This document shows positions 14,948-23,362 of a stretch of 64,000 bases of DNA, piece by piece. This stretch comes from Phytohabitans suffuscus (GTDB lineage Bacteria; Actinomycetota; Actinomycetes; Mycobacteriales; Micromonosporaceae). Below the pieces are notes generated by a model. It ran no database searches, was not told the DNA's origin, and saw only the letters and a list, made by a program, of their open reading frames with translations. Position numbers and translations under genes: made by a program. Within the stretch, counting starts at the first letter, position 1. Every line of letters starts with the position of its first letter. The stretch is taken from contig NZ_AP022871.1 in NCBI RefSeq assembly GCF_011764565.1, forward strand, positions 2,418,001 to 2,482,000, given 5' to 3'.

Positions 14948-17503
14948 GTGGGCGCGGACCTGCGGCTGACGGACCCGGCAACCGGATCCGGGGTGAAGGC
15001 ACTGGATGTGCCGGGTGAGTGGACCTCGATCGGCCACCGCCTGCGGTACCTCGCCCGGGTCGCGCCGGACGCGCTCGCGCTCGCCTCCCCCGGCGCCGCG
15101 TACACGTACGCCGAGCTGCTCGGCACCGCCGAGGGCTGGGCGAGCGCCCTGCACGCGGTGCCGGCCGGCACTCCCATCGCGCTGGACGTCGAGCCCACCG
15201 CCGACTGCGCGACCGCCGTCGTCGCGGTCGTCCTGTCCGGCCGCGCCGCGGTCCTGCTCGACCCGATGCTGCCCGACTCGCGGGCCGAGCGGATCCTCGC
15301 CGCCAGCGGCGCCCACCGGCTCAAGACGGCGGCGCTCGCCGCGCTGCCCGCGGCCGGCGCTCCACTGCCCGCCGGTGGCCTGGACGACCCGGCGGTGCTG
15401 CTCTTCACCTCCGGCTCGACCGGCCGGCCCAAGGGTGTCGTACATAGCCACCGCAGCTGGCTGGGGCAGGCGTACGCGTACCGGGTGGCGATGGACCTGG
15501 ACACCGCGGACCGGCACGCGCTGGTGCTGCCGCTCAGCTTCGGCGGCGGGCTCGACGTGCTGTTCACGGCACTGCTCACCGGCGCCAGCGCGCACGTGTA
15601 CGACCCGCGGATGCTCGGCCTCGCCGGCTTGCCGGGCTGGCTGCGCGAGCAGCGGGTCAGCGCGGTGTACGCCACGCCGGCCCTGCTCCGCTCCATATTG
15701 GACGCGCCCGGCGCCGCCGACCTGCTCGCCGGCCTGCGCCACTTCACCACCTGCGGCGAGGCGATCCACGCGTCCCTTGTGGAGCGGCTGCGGGAGCGTA
15801 TGGGCCCGGACTCGACGTACGTCGGCTGGTCCGGCGCCTCCGAGATCGGCACCCTCGCCTACCTGGCGCTGCCCGCCTCCGCGCCGGTACCGCCCGGGAT
15901 CCTGCCGGTCGGCCGGCCCGCGCCCCTGCGGGACATCGAGGTGGTCGGCGAGGATGGTCACCCGCTCCCGCCCGGCGCCACCGGCGAGGTGGCGGTCACC
16001 TCCCGCTACCTCTCCTCGGGCTACCACGCCGACCCGGAGGCGACCGCGAGACGCTTCCGGCGCAACGCCGACGGCACGACCACGTACCGGGGCGGCGACC
16101 TCGGCCGGTGGGACGGCGACGGCCTGCTCCACCTGGCCGGCCGCGCCGACGCCGCCGTGAAGATCGGCGGCTACCTTGTCGAGCCGGCCGAGGTGGAGGC
16201 CGCGCTGCTGGACTGCCCGGACGTACGGGACGCCGTGGTCACCGCCGTGCCGGCGACCGACGAGACCGGCGCGACCCGGGCCGGCCTGGTCGCGCACGTC
16301 GTACCGGTGACCAACGAGCGGGCGACCACACCGGCCTCCGTGCGGCGGGCGCTGCGCGAGCGGCTCCCGTCGTGGATGGTGCCGGCGCGCATCGTGCTGC
16401 TGACCGAGCTGCCCCGCAACGAACGCGGCAAGGTGGACCGGCCCGCGCTGCCGCCGGTGCCGGACCGCCGGCCGGTACCGCCGGGCACACCCACCGAGAA
16501 GCTGCTCGCGGAGATCTGGCGCGGCGTGCTCGGCCTCGCCGAGGTACCGGCGAACGCCGACTTCTGGGCGCTCGGCGCCGACTCGCTCGCGGTCGAGCGG
16601 ATGATGGTCGCCACCCGCCGGGCCACCGGCACCACCGTCGGCTCCGCCGACCTCACCGCCGCACCGACCGTCGCCGAGCTGGCCCGGCTGGTGGACCGCG
16701 GCGCCACCCGCCGCGGGGACCTGCCGCCGACCGCGGTCACCCTGCGCGCCTGCGGCAATCCGGCACCCGCGGTGGCGGCGTACGCCGGCGGCGGCGCGGC
16801 GGCCCTCTCCCTGCTGCCCCTGGCCACGGCCCTGCGGGCGGACGTGCCGGTCATCGGGTTCCAGGCGAGCGGCTTCGAGGCCCGCGGCCGGCTCGACTGG
16901 AGCCTCGCCGGGGTCGTCCGCCGGCACCTGAGAACGCTCCGCCGGGTCGCGCCGCATGGACCATATGTCCTGGTCGGACACTCGTTCGGCGGCATGCTGG
17001 CGCTGGAGACGGCGGCCGCGCTCACCGCCGCCGGCGCGGACGTGCCGCTGGTCGTCCTGCTCGACACCATCCTGCCGGGCGATGTGACCGGGCCGGCACG
17101 TCGCGAGAGCGGTACACCCGCACCGCCGGCACCGGCACCGCCCCCGCTACGCCAGCGGCTGCTCATGCACGCCCGGCTGGCCGGGGCCGGCATCCGCCGC
17201 TACCCGGCCGAGGTCCGCGAGGCGGTCTTCTGGGAGCAGAGCCTGCGGATGGTCAACCGGCACCGGCTGACCACCTGGAACGGCCGTACGCTGCTGTTCA
17301 CCGCCGAGGACAACCCGGACCAGCCGGCCTGGTGGGACCGGGTGCTGACCGGACCGCACGAGGTGATCTCCATCGCCGGCGGCCACTCCTCGATCCTGCG
17401 GCCGCCGTTCCTCCAGCCGATCGTGGACCGGCTCAGCGCGGAGCTGTCCACTCTCCACGGGCCGGGAATTGGCCCCGAGTCCATAGCGCGCGGCGTCGCG
17501 TAA
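14948..17503 (+). CDS. Stand-alone NRPS-like enzyme, A-T-TE, no condensation domain
   Basis: An 851-residue protein with adenylation (VLLFTSGSTGRPKG, GWSGASEIGTL, YRGGDLGRW, ERGKVDRPAL), thiolation (DFWALGADSLAVERM) and thioesterase (VLVGHSFGGMLALE; final His in AGGHSS) domains. In the A4 motif (LPLSFGGGLDVLF) the Asp that holds the alpha-amino group is Gly, so a substrate without an alpha-amino group, such as an alpha-keto, hydroxy or aryl acid, is likely. A-T-TE enzymes of known function dimerise aryl-pyruvates to furanones and quinones. GTG at 14948 is preceded by AAGGAGG; the frame also opens at 14930. It shares the iron-box region with the fes operon. Confidence 0.88.
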   Translation: MGADLRLTDPATGSGVKALDVPGEWTSIGHRLRYLARVAPDALALASPGAAYTYAELLGTAEGWASALHAVPAGTPIALDVEPTADCATAVVAVVLSGRAAVLLDPMLPDSRAERILAASGAHRLKTAALAALPAAGAPLPAGGLDDPAVLLFTSGSTGRPKGVVHSHRSWLGQAYAYRVAMDLDTADRHALVLPLSFGGGLDVLFTALLTGASAHVYDPRMLGLAGLPGWLREQRVSAVYATPALLRSILDAPGAADLLAGLRHFTTCGEAIHASLVERLRERMGPDSTYVGWSGASEIGTLAYLALPASAPVPPGILPVGRPAPLRDIEVVGEDGHPLPPGATGEVAVTSRYLSSGYHADPEATARRFRRNADGTTTYRGGDLGRWDGDGLLHLAGRADAAVKIGGYLVEPAEVEAALLDCPDVRDAVVTAVPATDETGATRAGLVAHVVPVTNERATTPASVRRALRERLPSWMVPARIVLLTELPRNERGKVDRPALPPVPDRRPVPPGTPTEKLLAEIWRGVLGLAEVPANADFWALGADSLAVERMMVATRRATGTTVGSADLTAAPTVAELARLVDRGATRRGDLPPTAVTLRACGNPAPAVAAYAGGGAAALSLLPLATALRADVPVIGFQASGFEARGRLDWSLAGVVRRHLRTLRRVAPHGPYVLVGHSFGGMLALETAAALTAAGADVPLVVLLDTILPGDVTGPARRESGTPAPPAPAPPPLRQRLLMHARLAGAGIRRYPAEVREAVFWEQSLRMVNRHRLTTWNGRTLLFTAEDNPDQPAWWDRVLTGPHEVISIAGGHSSILRPPFLQPIVDRLSAELSTLHGPGIGPESIARGVA

Positions 17504-17551
17504 CGTAGACGACATGAACCAGCGCTGTGCGGCACCACGGGTTCGCCGGCG

Positions 17552-18232
17552 ATGACCCGGAGCTCGCGTTCCCAGGTCGTGGCGGAGTGGATGCAGCAGC
17601 AGATCCGGGACGGGAAATGGTCGCTCAACTCCCGCATCCCCACCGAAGCCCAGCTGGCGGAGGCGCTCGAGGTCGGGCGCAGCACCATCCGCGAGGCCAC
17701 CCGCGCGCTGGCCAACACCGGCATGCTGGAAAGCGTCGCGGGCATCGGCACGTTCGTGCGCGCGCGCAGCCCGGTCAACGCCGTCCTGAGCGAGTACCTG
17801 CTGCGCCAGCCGGTCTCCGCGGTGCTCGGCCTGCGCCGCGCGCTGGAGGTGGAGGCGGCCGGACTCGCCGCCACCCACCGCACCGACGAGGACCTCGAGC
17901 GGATGCGCCGCTCGCTGGAGGCCGGCAGCACGCCGGTGACCGACCCCGCGTCCGGGCTGCCCTCGCCCGGCTCGTTCCACGCCGACATGTTCGCCGCCGC
18001 CGGTAACCCGGTGCTCGCCGAGTTCTACCAGTGCGCGATCGTCGCCATGCGGTACGCGATGGGCAGCGGCCACCTGCGGCCCGGCACCCGCGACGAACGC
18101 GCCCACGACCACCGCAAGATCTTCGACGCGATCGTCGACGGCGATCCCGACGCCGCCCGCGCCGCGGCCGCCGCCCACGCCGACCGCGACTTCGCCCTTG
18201 CCGGCATGCCCGAGCCCACACCCGCCGCCTGA
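17552..18232 (+). CDS. GntR-family regulator, FadR/FCD type
   Basis: A 226-residue regulator: an N-terminal winged helix (IPTEAQLAEALEVGRSTIREATRAL) and a C-terminal FCD ligand domain (LRRALEVEAAGLAA, FHADMFAAAGNPVLAEFY, ERAHDHRKIFDAIVDGDPDAA). FCD regulators usually bind small organic acids. It follows the A-T-TE gene by 48 nt in the same direction and may be co-transcribed with it, sensing an intermediate or product. A hairpin follows at 18293. Confidence 0.88.
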   Translation: MTRSSRSQVVAEWMQQQIRDGKWSLNSRIPTEAQLAEALEVGRSTIREATRALANTGMLESVAGIGTFVRARSPVNAVLSEYLLRQPVSAVLGLRRALEVEAAGLAATHRTDEDLERMRRSLEAGSTPVTDPASGLPSPGSFHADMFAAAGNPVLAEFYQCAIVAMRYAMGSGHLRPGTRDERAHDHRKIFDAIVDGDPDAARAAAAAHADRDFALAGMPEPTPAA

Positions 18233-18292
18233 CGACGATCGGCGGCTTGCGAGCACCATCGCGTCGAGCACGCGCCAGGTGGACCCCGTCGA

Positions 18293-18340
18293 GATCGTGA
18301 TACTTGGCTGTAGCCAGAGGTACAGCCAAGTACCACGATC
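18293..18340. terminator. Long hairpin between convergent genes
   Basis: Arms of 20 nt, GATCGTGATACTTGGCTGTA and TACAGCCAAGTACCACGATC, pair with a single G-U and an 8-nt loop. It lies between the GntR gene (ends 18232) and the converging permease gene (ends 18476), so it can act as a bidirectional terminator. There is no T-run. It could also be a dispersed palindromic repeat. Confidence 0.6.
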
Positions 18341-18475
18341 CGCGCCTTGGGCTAAGCGCGGGCCTTCAGGCGTCCGGTCGCTGGCCGGCCGGTACGATGA
18401 GCGGGCGGACCGGACCGGAGAACCTGCCCGACGCTAGCTTGACGCCGACCAGCGGAACGTGGCTCGACGGTTCTG

Positions 18476-19510
18476 TTACCGGCGTCGCTGCCGGACCTCG
18501 CGGGTGAGCAGCCAGATCATGTAGGCGCCGCCGAGCGAGCCGGTGACGACGCCGACCGGAAGCTGTACCGGCGCGAACAGGCGCTGGGCGACCTGATCGC
18601 AGCAGAGCACGAGAGCCGCGCCCATAGCCATCGACGGGGCCACCGCCGGGCCGGGCGACCGGGTCAGCCGGCCGGCCAGCTGCGGCGCGGCCAGCGCGAC
18701 GAACGCGATCGGTCCCGCGATCGCCGTGGCCAGCGAGACCAGGGCGACGCCGACCCCGATGCTCGCGGCGCGCACGCCCTGCGGCCGGATGCCGAGCCCG
18801 CCGGCCAGTTCGTCGCCCATCACGAGCAGCCCGAGCGGCCGGGACAGGAGCGTGGCCAGGACACAGAGCAGGACGCCGGCGCCGCCCGCGACGGTGACCG
18901 TGGCCCAGGACATCGCGTTGAGGGAGCCGGCCAGCCAGACCGCGGCGGTCTGCGCGGCGGCCAGCGACGAGCGGACCAGCAGCAGCGAGTTGACCGCCGA
19001 GAGCACCGCGCCCACGCCGACGCCGACCAGCACGAGCCGCGGCCCGGCGACACCGCCGTCCCGGCGGGCGAGCAGGTAGACGAGCGCGGCTGTGGCGGAC
19101 CCGCCGGCCAGCGCACCGGCCGCGACCTGCGCCGGCGTCCCTCCGAAGAGGACGATCGTGGTCACCGCGCCGGTCGCCGCGCCGACGGTGAACCCGATGA
19201 TGTCCGGGCTGCCCAGCGGGTTGCCGGAGACGGCCTGGAAGATCGCCCCGGACGCGCCCAGGGCCGCGCCGACCACGACCGCGGCGAGCGCCCGCGGCAG
19301 CCGTACCTCGCGGACAAACACCTGCGCCAGTACATCGCCGCGGCCGCGCAGGGCATCGAGGGCCTGCGCCGGCGTCGAGGTGTACTCGCCGTACAGGATC
19401 GCCGCCGCGCCGACCGCGGCGCCGACCGCGAGCAGCACGGCGACGACCGCCACGGCGCGCCGCCGCACCCGCACCGAGAGCGGCCCGAGCCGCACCACGA
19501 ACTCGCTCAT
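18476..19510 (-). CDS. FecCD-family siderophore ABC permease
   Basis: A 344-residue permease of the BtuC/FecCD family with about ten membrane segments. Seen: REVRLPRALAAVVVGAALGASGAIFQAV, NPLGSPDIIGFTVGAATGA, GPIAFVALAAPQLAGRL (the ATPase-coupling region) and VGVVTGSLGGAYMIWLL. Likely a heterodimer with the product of the upstream gene, which overlaps by 4 nt. Last gene of the operon starting near 26510; no ATPase gene follows. Confidence 0.93.
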   Translation of the reverse strand: MSEFVVRLGPLSVRVRRRAVAVVAVLLAVGAAVGAAAILYGEYTSTPAQALDALRGRGDVLAQVFVREVRLPRALAAVVVGAALGASGAIFQAVSGNPLGSPDIIGFTVGAATGAVTTIVLFGGTPAQVAAGALAGGSATAALVYLLARRDGGVAGPRLVLVGVGVGAVLSAVNSLLLVRSSLAAAQTAAVWLAGSLNAMSWATVTVAGGAGVLLCVLATLLSRPLGLLVMGDELAGGLGIRPQGVRAASIGVGVALVSLATAIAGPIAFVALAAPQLAGRLTRSPGPAVAPSMAMGAALVLCCDQVAQRLFAPVQLPVGVVTGSLGGAYMIWLLTREVRQRRR

Positions 19511-20565
19511 GTCGCGACGCGGCGGCGGCGGACGATCGCGACGAACACCGGGCCGCCGACCACGGCGGTGACGATGCCGACCTGCACCTCGGCGCCGGGT
19601 ACGAGCCGGCGACCGGCCACGTCCGCGAGGAGTACGAGCACCGGGGCGTAGAGCAGGGTGACCGGGCCGATCCAGCGCTGGTCCGGTCCGACCAGGGCGC
19701 GGGCCAGCAGCGGTACGCCCAGCCCGACGAAGCCGATCGGGCCGGCCGCGGCGGTGGCGGCGCCGCAGAGCAGCGTCACCGCGGCCATCGCCCCGGCCGC
19801 GGTCAGCCGGGGCCGCGCGCCGAGCGCCGCGCCGGCTTCGGCGCCGAGCGCCAGCGCGTTCAGCGCGGGGGCGACCGCGGCCGCGAGCAGCAGGCCCACG
19901 ACCACGAACGGTGTGACGGCGAGCAGGATCCCCCAGCGCCGCCCCTCCAGCGACCCGGCCGCCCAGAACCGGAACTCGTTGAACGCCCGCTGGTCGGTCA
20001 GGATCACGGTCTGGACCAGCGAACCGGCCGCGGCGCTGACCGCGACCCCGCCGAGCGCCAGCCGGGCGGGTGTGGCGAACGCGCCGGCGACGGTGCCCAG
20101 CAGGTAGACGGCGACCGCGGCGAACGCGGCACCGGCGAACGCGAACCAGAGGTAGAACCAGATCCCGACGAACCCGCTCAGCGCGACCGCGGCCACCACG
20201 GCGAGGCTGGCCCCGGCGTTCACGCCGAGGATGCCCGGGTCGGCCAGCGGGTTGCGGGTCAGCGCCTGCATCACGGCGCCCGCGACGCCGAGCGCGGCGC
20301 CGACCTCGATCGCCAGGAGGGTACGCGGGAGCCGCTGGCCGCGCACGACCGAGCCGGCCACGGAGCCGTCCGGGTCGGCCAGCGCCCGCCACACCTCGTC
20401 CAGCGGTACGGGCCGGGACCCGACCGACAGGCTGGCCGCCACGCCGACCGCCAGCAGCGCGAGCCCGGCGAGCACCACCAGCGCGCGGCGCCGCCGGCGG
20501 TGCCGGGCGCGGGTCCGCGCGTCCGCCTCGACCCGGCTTTCCACGCGGGGTGGGGCGGCGGTCAT
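19507..20565 (-). CDS. FecCD-family siderophore ABC permease
   Basis: A 352-residue permease paralogous to the next gene, with a cytoplasmic Arg-rich N-terminus, then membrane helices. Family motifs: GQRLPRTLLAIEVGAALGVAGAVMQAL, NPLADPGILGVNAGASLAVV, FRFWAAGSL, GPIGFVGLGVPLLARAL and the C-terminal VGGPVFVAIVRR. With its partner and the lipoprotein at 22385 it would import a ferric catecholate siderophore. It overlaps both neighbours by 4 nt. Confidence 0.93.
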   Translation of the reverse strand: MTAAPPRVESRVEADARTRARHRRRRRALVVLAGLALLAVGVAASLSVGSRPVPLDEVWRALADPDGSVAGSVVRGQRLPRTLLAIEVGAALGVAGAVMQALTRNPLADPGILGVNAGASLAVVAAVALSGFVGIWFYLWFAFAGAAFAAVAVYLLGTVAGAFATPARLALGGVAVSAAAGSLVQTVILTDQRAFNEFRFWAAGSLEGRRWGILLAVTPFVVVGLLLAAAVAPALNALALGAEAGAALGARPRLTAAGAMAAVTLLCGAATAAAGPIGFVGLGVPLLARALVGPDQRWIGPVTLLYAPVLVLLADVAGRRLVPGAEVQVGIVTAVVGGPVFVAIVRRRRVAT

Positions 20566-21290
20566 CCCGGGCTGGGCGGCCGCCGGCGCCGGATCAGGTG
20601 GCCGACCGTGCCGCCGGCCGCCGCGACCAGCGCCGCGCCGAGGATGAGCCAGAGCGCGACGTTGCCGCCCTCGCCGGTACCGGCGCTGCGGGTGACCACG
20701 ACCCCGCTGGCCGGCGAGCCGGTGGGTGACGCGGCCACGCCGGTCGCGGTGGCGGACGGCGCCGGAGCCACAGTGGACGGTTGGGCGGTGGTCGCCGGCG
20801 CGGTCGAGGGGCGGGGCGCGGCCGCCGTCGTGCGCGCGGTGCCCGCGCCGGCGCGGACCACCGTGAAGTCGGCCCCACCCCGCCGGGTGTACCCCTTGAC
20901 ACCCTGCTGGTTGCCGCTGGCGTCGAGGATCTGCTCGGTGGCGAGGAAGCGCAGCCAGTGCGCGCCCGGCGCCAGGTCGTCCGGGATCAGGAAGCTGCCC
21001 GACGCGGTGCCGTCCGAACGGATCTTCTGGGCGTGTACGACACAGGCGCCGTGCACCGCCGCCTCGGCGCAGAACTCACCGTCGTCGATCTTGATGTTGA
21101 CCGTCTCGCCGCGCGGGAAACCCCCGACCGTGAACGAGATCCGGTCGCCGGGCGCGAGCGTGCCCGGCGACACCGAGGCGCTCGTGCCGGGCGTGTCCGG
21201 GCTGGCGCCGCCGGGCGGGATCGCGGCCGCCGCCGCGGGTACGGTGAGCGCGAAGGCGACTCCTACGGCCGCCGCGATGGTGGTACGCAC
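20562..21290 (-). CDS. Membrane-anchored secreted protein with one Ig-like domain
   Basis: A 242-residue protein: signal peptide (1-22), a beta-rich domain of about 120 residues (SPGTLAPGDRISFTVGGFP, VNIKIDDGEFC ... ACVVHAQ with two Cys that may pair, PGAHWLRFLATEQIL), a Pro/Thr/Ser/Ala linker of about 65 residues, a membrane helix (VALWLILGAALVAAAGG) and a short basic tail. The domain resembles those in the proteins at 21294 and 24424, giving a family of three in one operon. The position next to FecCD permeases suggests a surface role in iron or siderophore capture; not shown by sequence. GTG start. Confidence 0.8.
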   Translation of the reverse strand: MRTTIAAAVGVAFALTVPAAAAAIPPGGASPDTPGTSASVSPGTLAPGDRISFTVGGFPRGETVNIKIDDGEFCAEAAVHGACVVHAQKIRSDGTASGSFLIPDDLAPGAHWLRFLATEQILDASGNQQGVKGYTRRGGADFTVVRAGAGTARTTAAAPRPSTAPATTAQPSTVAPAPSATATGVAASPTGSPASGVVVTRSAGTGEGGNVALWLILGAALVAAAGGTVGHLIRRRRPPSPG

Positions 21291-21293
21291 GCG

Positions 21294-22388
21294 TCAGCCC
21301 TCCCCTGCGCGGAACAGGCGGCGCCGGGTGGACGCCACCGCCGCGCAGCCGGCCAGCAGGAACAGGCCGCCGATCAGCGCCGCCCGGTACGTCTCCGGGC
21401 CGGTGCGGGGCAGCTGCTCGCCGGCCGCGATCGTGAAGTCGTCCCAGCCGAGCAGCTCGCCGTCGCGGTCGAGCACGGCAAGCTTGTGCGTACCCTCGGT
21501 GACGTCCACTCCGGACAGCGACGCGGTGGCGGTCCGTCCACTGTCGAGGGCGGACCAGCCGAGCGGGCGGGGCGAGGAGCCGGCGTACGCGTAGAGGAAG
21601 ACCCAGTCCCCCGCTGCCGCCGAGGGCACCGTGACCCGCAGCGTGGCGCCGCCACGGGTCACCGTCACCCCGCCCCGCGCCGCCTGGGTCAGGTCCTCGT
21701 CGGCGTCGTACGGGTCGGGCACGCCGGTGGGGCGGCCAGGCGGCTCGTCTGCGCCCGGGTCACCGCCGGCGGCGGTGACCGTGAAGGCCGTCGTCTCCAC
21801 CGAGCGGATCGTGTCGCCGGCCTTGAGCGTGCCGGTCAGCAGCCGCAGCGTGTACGAGCCGGGCGTGAACGCCGGCGTCGAGTCGGTCGCGGTCGGCAGC
21901 TGGACGTCGACCGCGAACGCGCCGTCGGCGCCGGCCTGGACGACCTGCCAGACGGTGAGGTTCGCGTTCGGCCCCTGCCCCGGCAGGTGGCTGTACGCCC
22001 CGTCGTTGATCTTCACGGCGATGGTCGAGCCGCCGTCGCTCGGGTGGCACCAGCCGGCGCCGCTGAGCCGGATGGTGCCGCCGACCCGGGCGGAGGCGGC
22101 CAGCCCGGTGGTCACCGCCGGACACGCGGCCGCGGCTACCCGCGCCACCTCCTCGCTCGGCGACGGCGCGGTGGACGGCTCAACAGCGGTCGGCTCCGCG
22201 GTGGATGGCTCCACAGTGGACGGCTCCGCAGCAGAAGGCGTCGCGGCGGGAGTCGCGGTCGGCGCCGCCGTGGGAGTCGCCGCCGGCTGCGCGCCGGCCG
22301 GCGGGGACAGTGTGACGGCGCCCGCGAACGCGACGGACGCGACGAACGCCAGCCGGAGCCGGCGCGAACATGGTGTGGTGCGTGTCAT
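21294..22388 (-). CDS. LPXTG-type surface protein with Ig-like domain
   Basis: A 364-residue protein: signal peptide, a long Thr/Pro/Ala/Glu stretch, an Ig-like domain (GTIRLSGAGWCHPSDGG, IAVKINDGAYSHLPG, SYTLRLLTGTLKAGDT, SVETTAFTVT), a second beta-rich region (ATLRVTVPSAAAGDWVFLYA) and a C-terminal sorting signal: LPRTG at 326, a hydrophobic helix, then RRRLFR. It should be attached to the wall by a sortase; none was seen in the window. The Ig-like domain is closely related to the N-terminal domain of the propeller protein at 24424. Its ATG overlaps the stop of the binding-protein gene. Confidence 0.87.
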   Translation of the reverse strand: MTRTTPCSRRLRLAFVASVAFAGAVTLSPPAGAQPAATPTAAPTATPAATPSAAEPSTVEPSTAEPTAVEPSTAPSPSEEVARVAAAACPAVTTGLAASARVGGTIRLSGAGWCHPSDGGSTIAVKINDGAYSHLPGQGPNANLTVWQVVQAGADGAFAVDVQLPTATDSTPAFTPGSYTLRLLTGTLKAGDTIRSVETTAFTVTAAGGDPGADEPPGRPTGVPDPYDADEDLTQAARGGVTVTRGGATLRVTVPSAAAGDWVFLYAYAGSSPRPLGWSALDSGRTATASLSGVDVTEGTHKLAVLDRDGELLGWDDFTIAAGEQLPRTGPETYRAALIGGLFLLAGCAAVASTRRRLFRAGEG

Positions 22389-23362
22389 GAGCCGGTCAGC
22401 GCCCTCTCCACATCGTCGACGATCAGGTTCATGAGCAGCGGGCCGCCGGTGGATGTCCACAGTGAACCGTCCACCGGCACGATCCGGCCGCCCCGGTATG
22501 CCTTGAGCGCGGTGAAGCCGGGCACCGCCCGCGCCTCCGCCAGCGCCTCCCGGGCCGCGTCGACGCCGGCACCGCCGCCGGCGTCCGGGTTGCCGACCGA
22601 GGAGCCGCCGAGCGTGCCGAAGAACATCCAGTCGGCGTCGATGTCGGCCAGGTTCTCCAGCGAGACCGGTTCGCTGTGCCCGCGCCCGATCCGGTCCTGT
22701 CCGGGCGGGCGGCGCAGGCCCAGGTCGGTGAGGGCGAGCCCGGCGGGCAGCTCCTTGAGGATCAGCGAGGCGGAGGAGCCCTGCCAGCGCACGACCGAGT
22801 ACGTCTCCGCCAGCCGCGGCCCGAGCCGCCCGTGCACGGTGGACACCCGCGCGTCGTACCCGGAGAGCACCTCGCGCCCGCGCTCGGCCCGGTTCAGCGC
22901 CTCGGCCACGTACCCGAACGTGACCCGCCAGTCGCCGCCGGCGTACCCGGCGTACACGGTCGGGGCTATCTTGCGCAGCAGCGCGATGACCGGCGGGTTG
23001 TTGTTGATGGACGTGCCGTCGACCAGGATGAGGTCGGGCCGGGCCTTGCCGATGGCCTCGAAGTTGGGCTGGGCGACGCTGCCGAGCAGCGGGATGCCGC
23101 CGGCCCGTCCGGCCAGGTAGTTCGGCACGCCGGACTGGCCGCGCCCGGTCGTGGTGCCGACCGGCGTGACACCGAGCGTAAGCGCCCCGTCGAGGGTCGG
23201 CTCGCTGAGGGTCACCACCCGCTCCGGCCGCTCCGGCACCGTGACCCGGGTGCCCTCGATGTCGACCACGAACCGCGTACCGCCGGCCGAGGTCGCGTCC
23301 GGGTCCGCGGTACACGCCGCCACGGCCAGCACCGCGAGCAGGACCGCGAGGACCCTAGCCAT
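22385..23362 (-). CDS. Ferric siderophore-binding lipoprotein (FepB/FhuD-like)
   Basis: A 325-residue periplasmic-binding-type lipoprotein: lipobox LAVAAC with Cys17, then PERVVTLSEPTLDGALTLGVTPVG, KARPDLILVDGTS, LRKIAPTVYAG, and the C-terminal RIVPVDGSLWTSTGGPLLMNLIVDDV. The fold has the two lobes joined by a helix typical of siderophore and haem binding proteins. It would pass the ferric siderophore to the FecCD permeases two genes further on. Overlaps the DUF916 gene by 8 nt. Confidence 0.9.
   Translation of the reverse strand: MARVLAVLLAVLAVAACTADPDATSAGGTRFVVDIEGTRVTVPERPERVVTLSEPTLDGALTLGVTPVGTTTGRGQSGVPNYLAGRAGGIPLLGSVAQPNFEAIGKARPDLILVDGTSINNNPPVIALLRKIAPTVYAGYAGGDWRVTFGYVAEALNRAERGREVLSGYDARVSTVHGRLGPRLAETYSVVRWQGSSASLILKELPAGLALTDLGLRRPPGQDRIGRGHSEPVSLENLADIDADWMFFGTLGGSSVGNPDAGGGAGVDAAREALAEARAVPGFTALKAYRGGRIVPVDGSLWTSTGGPLLMNLIVDDVERALTGS

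Noticed and set aside
14900..16981. 693-residue minus-strand frame opposite the A-T-TE gene
   Set aside because: Low-complexity Gly/Arg/Gln composition typical of antisense shadows in high-GC DNA; no motifs.
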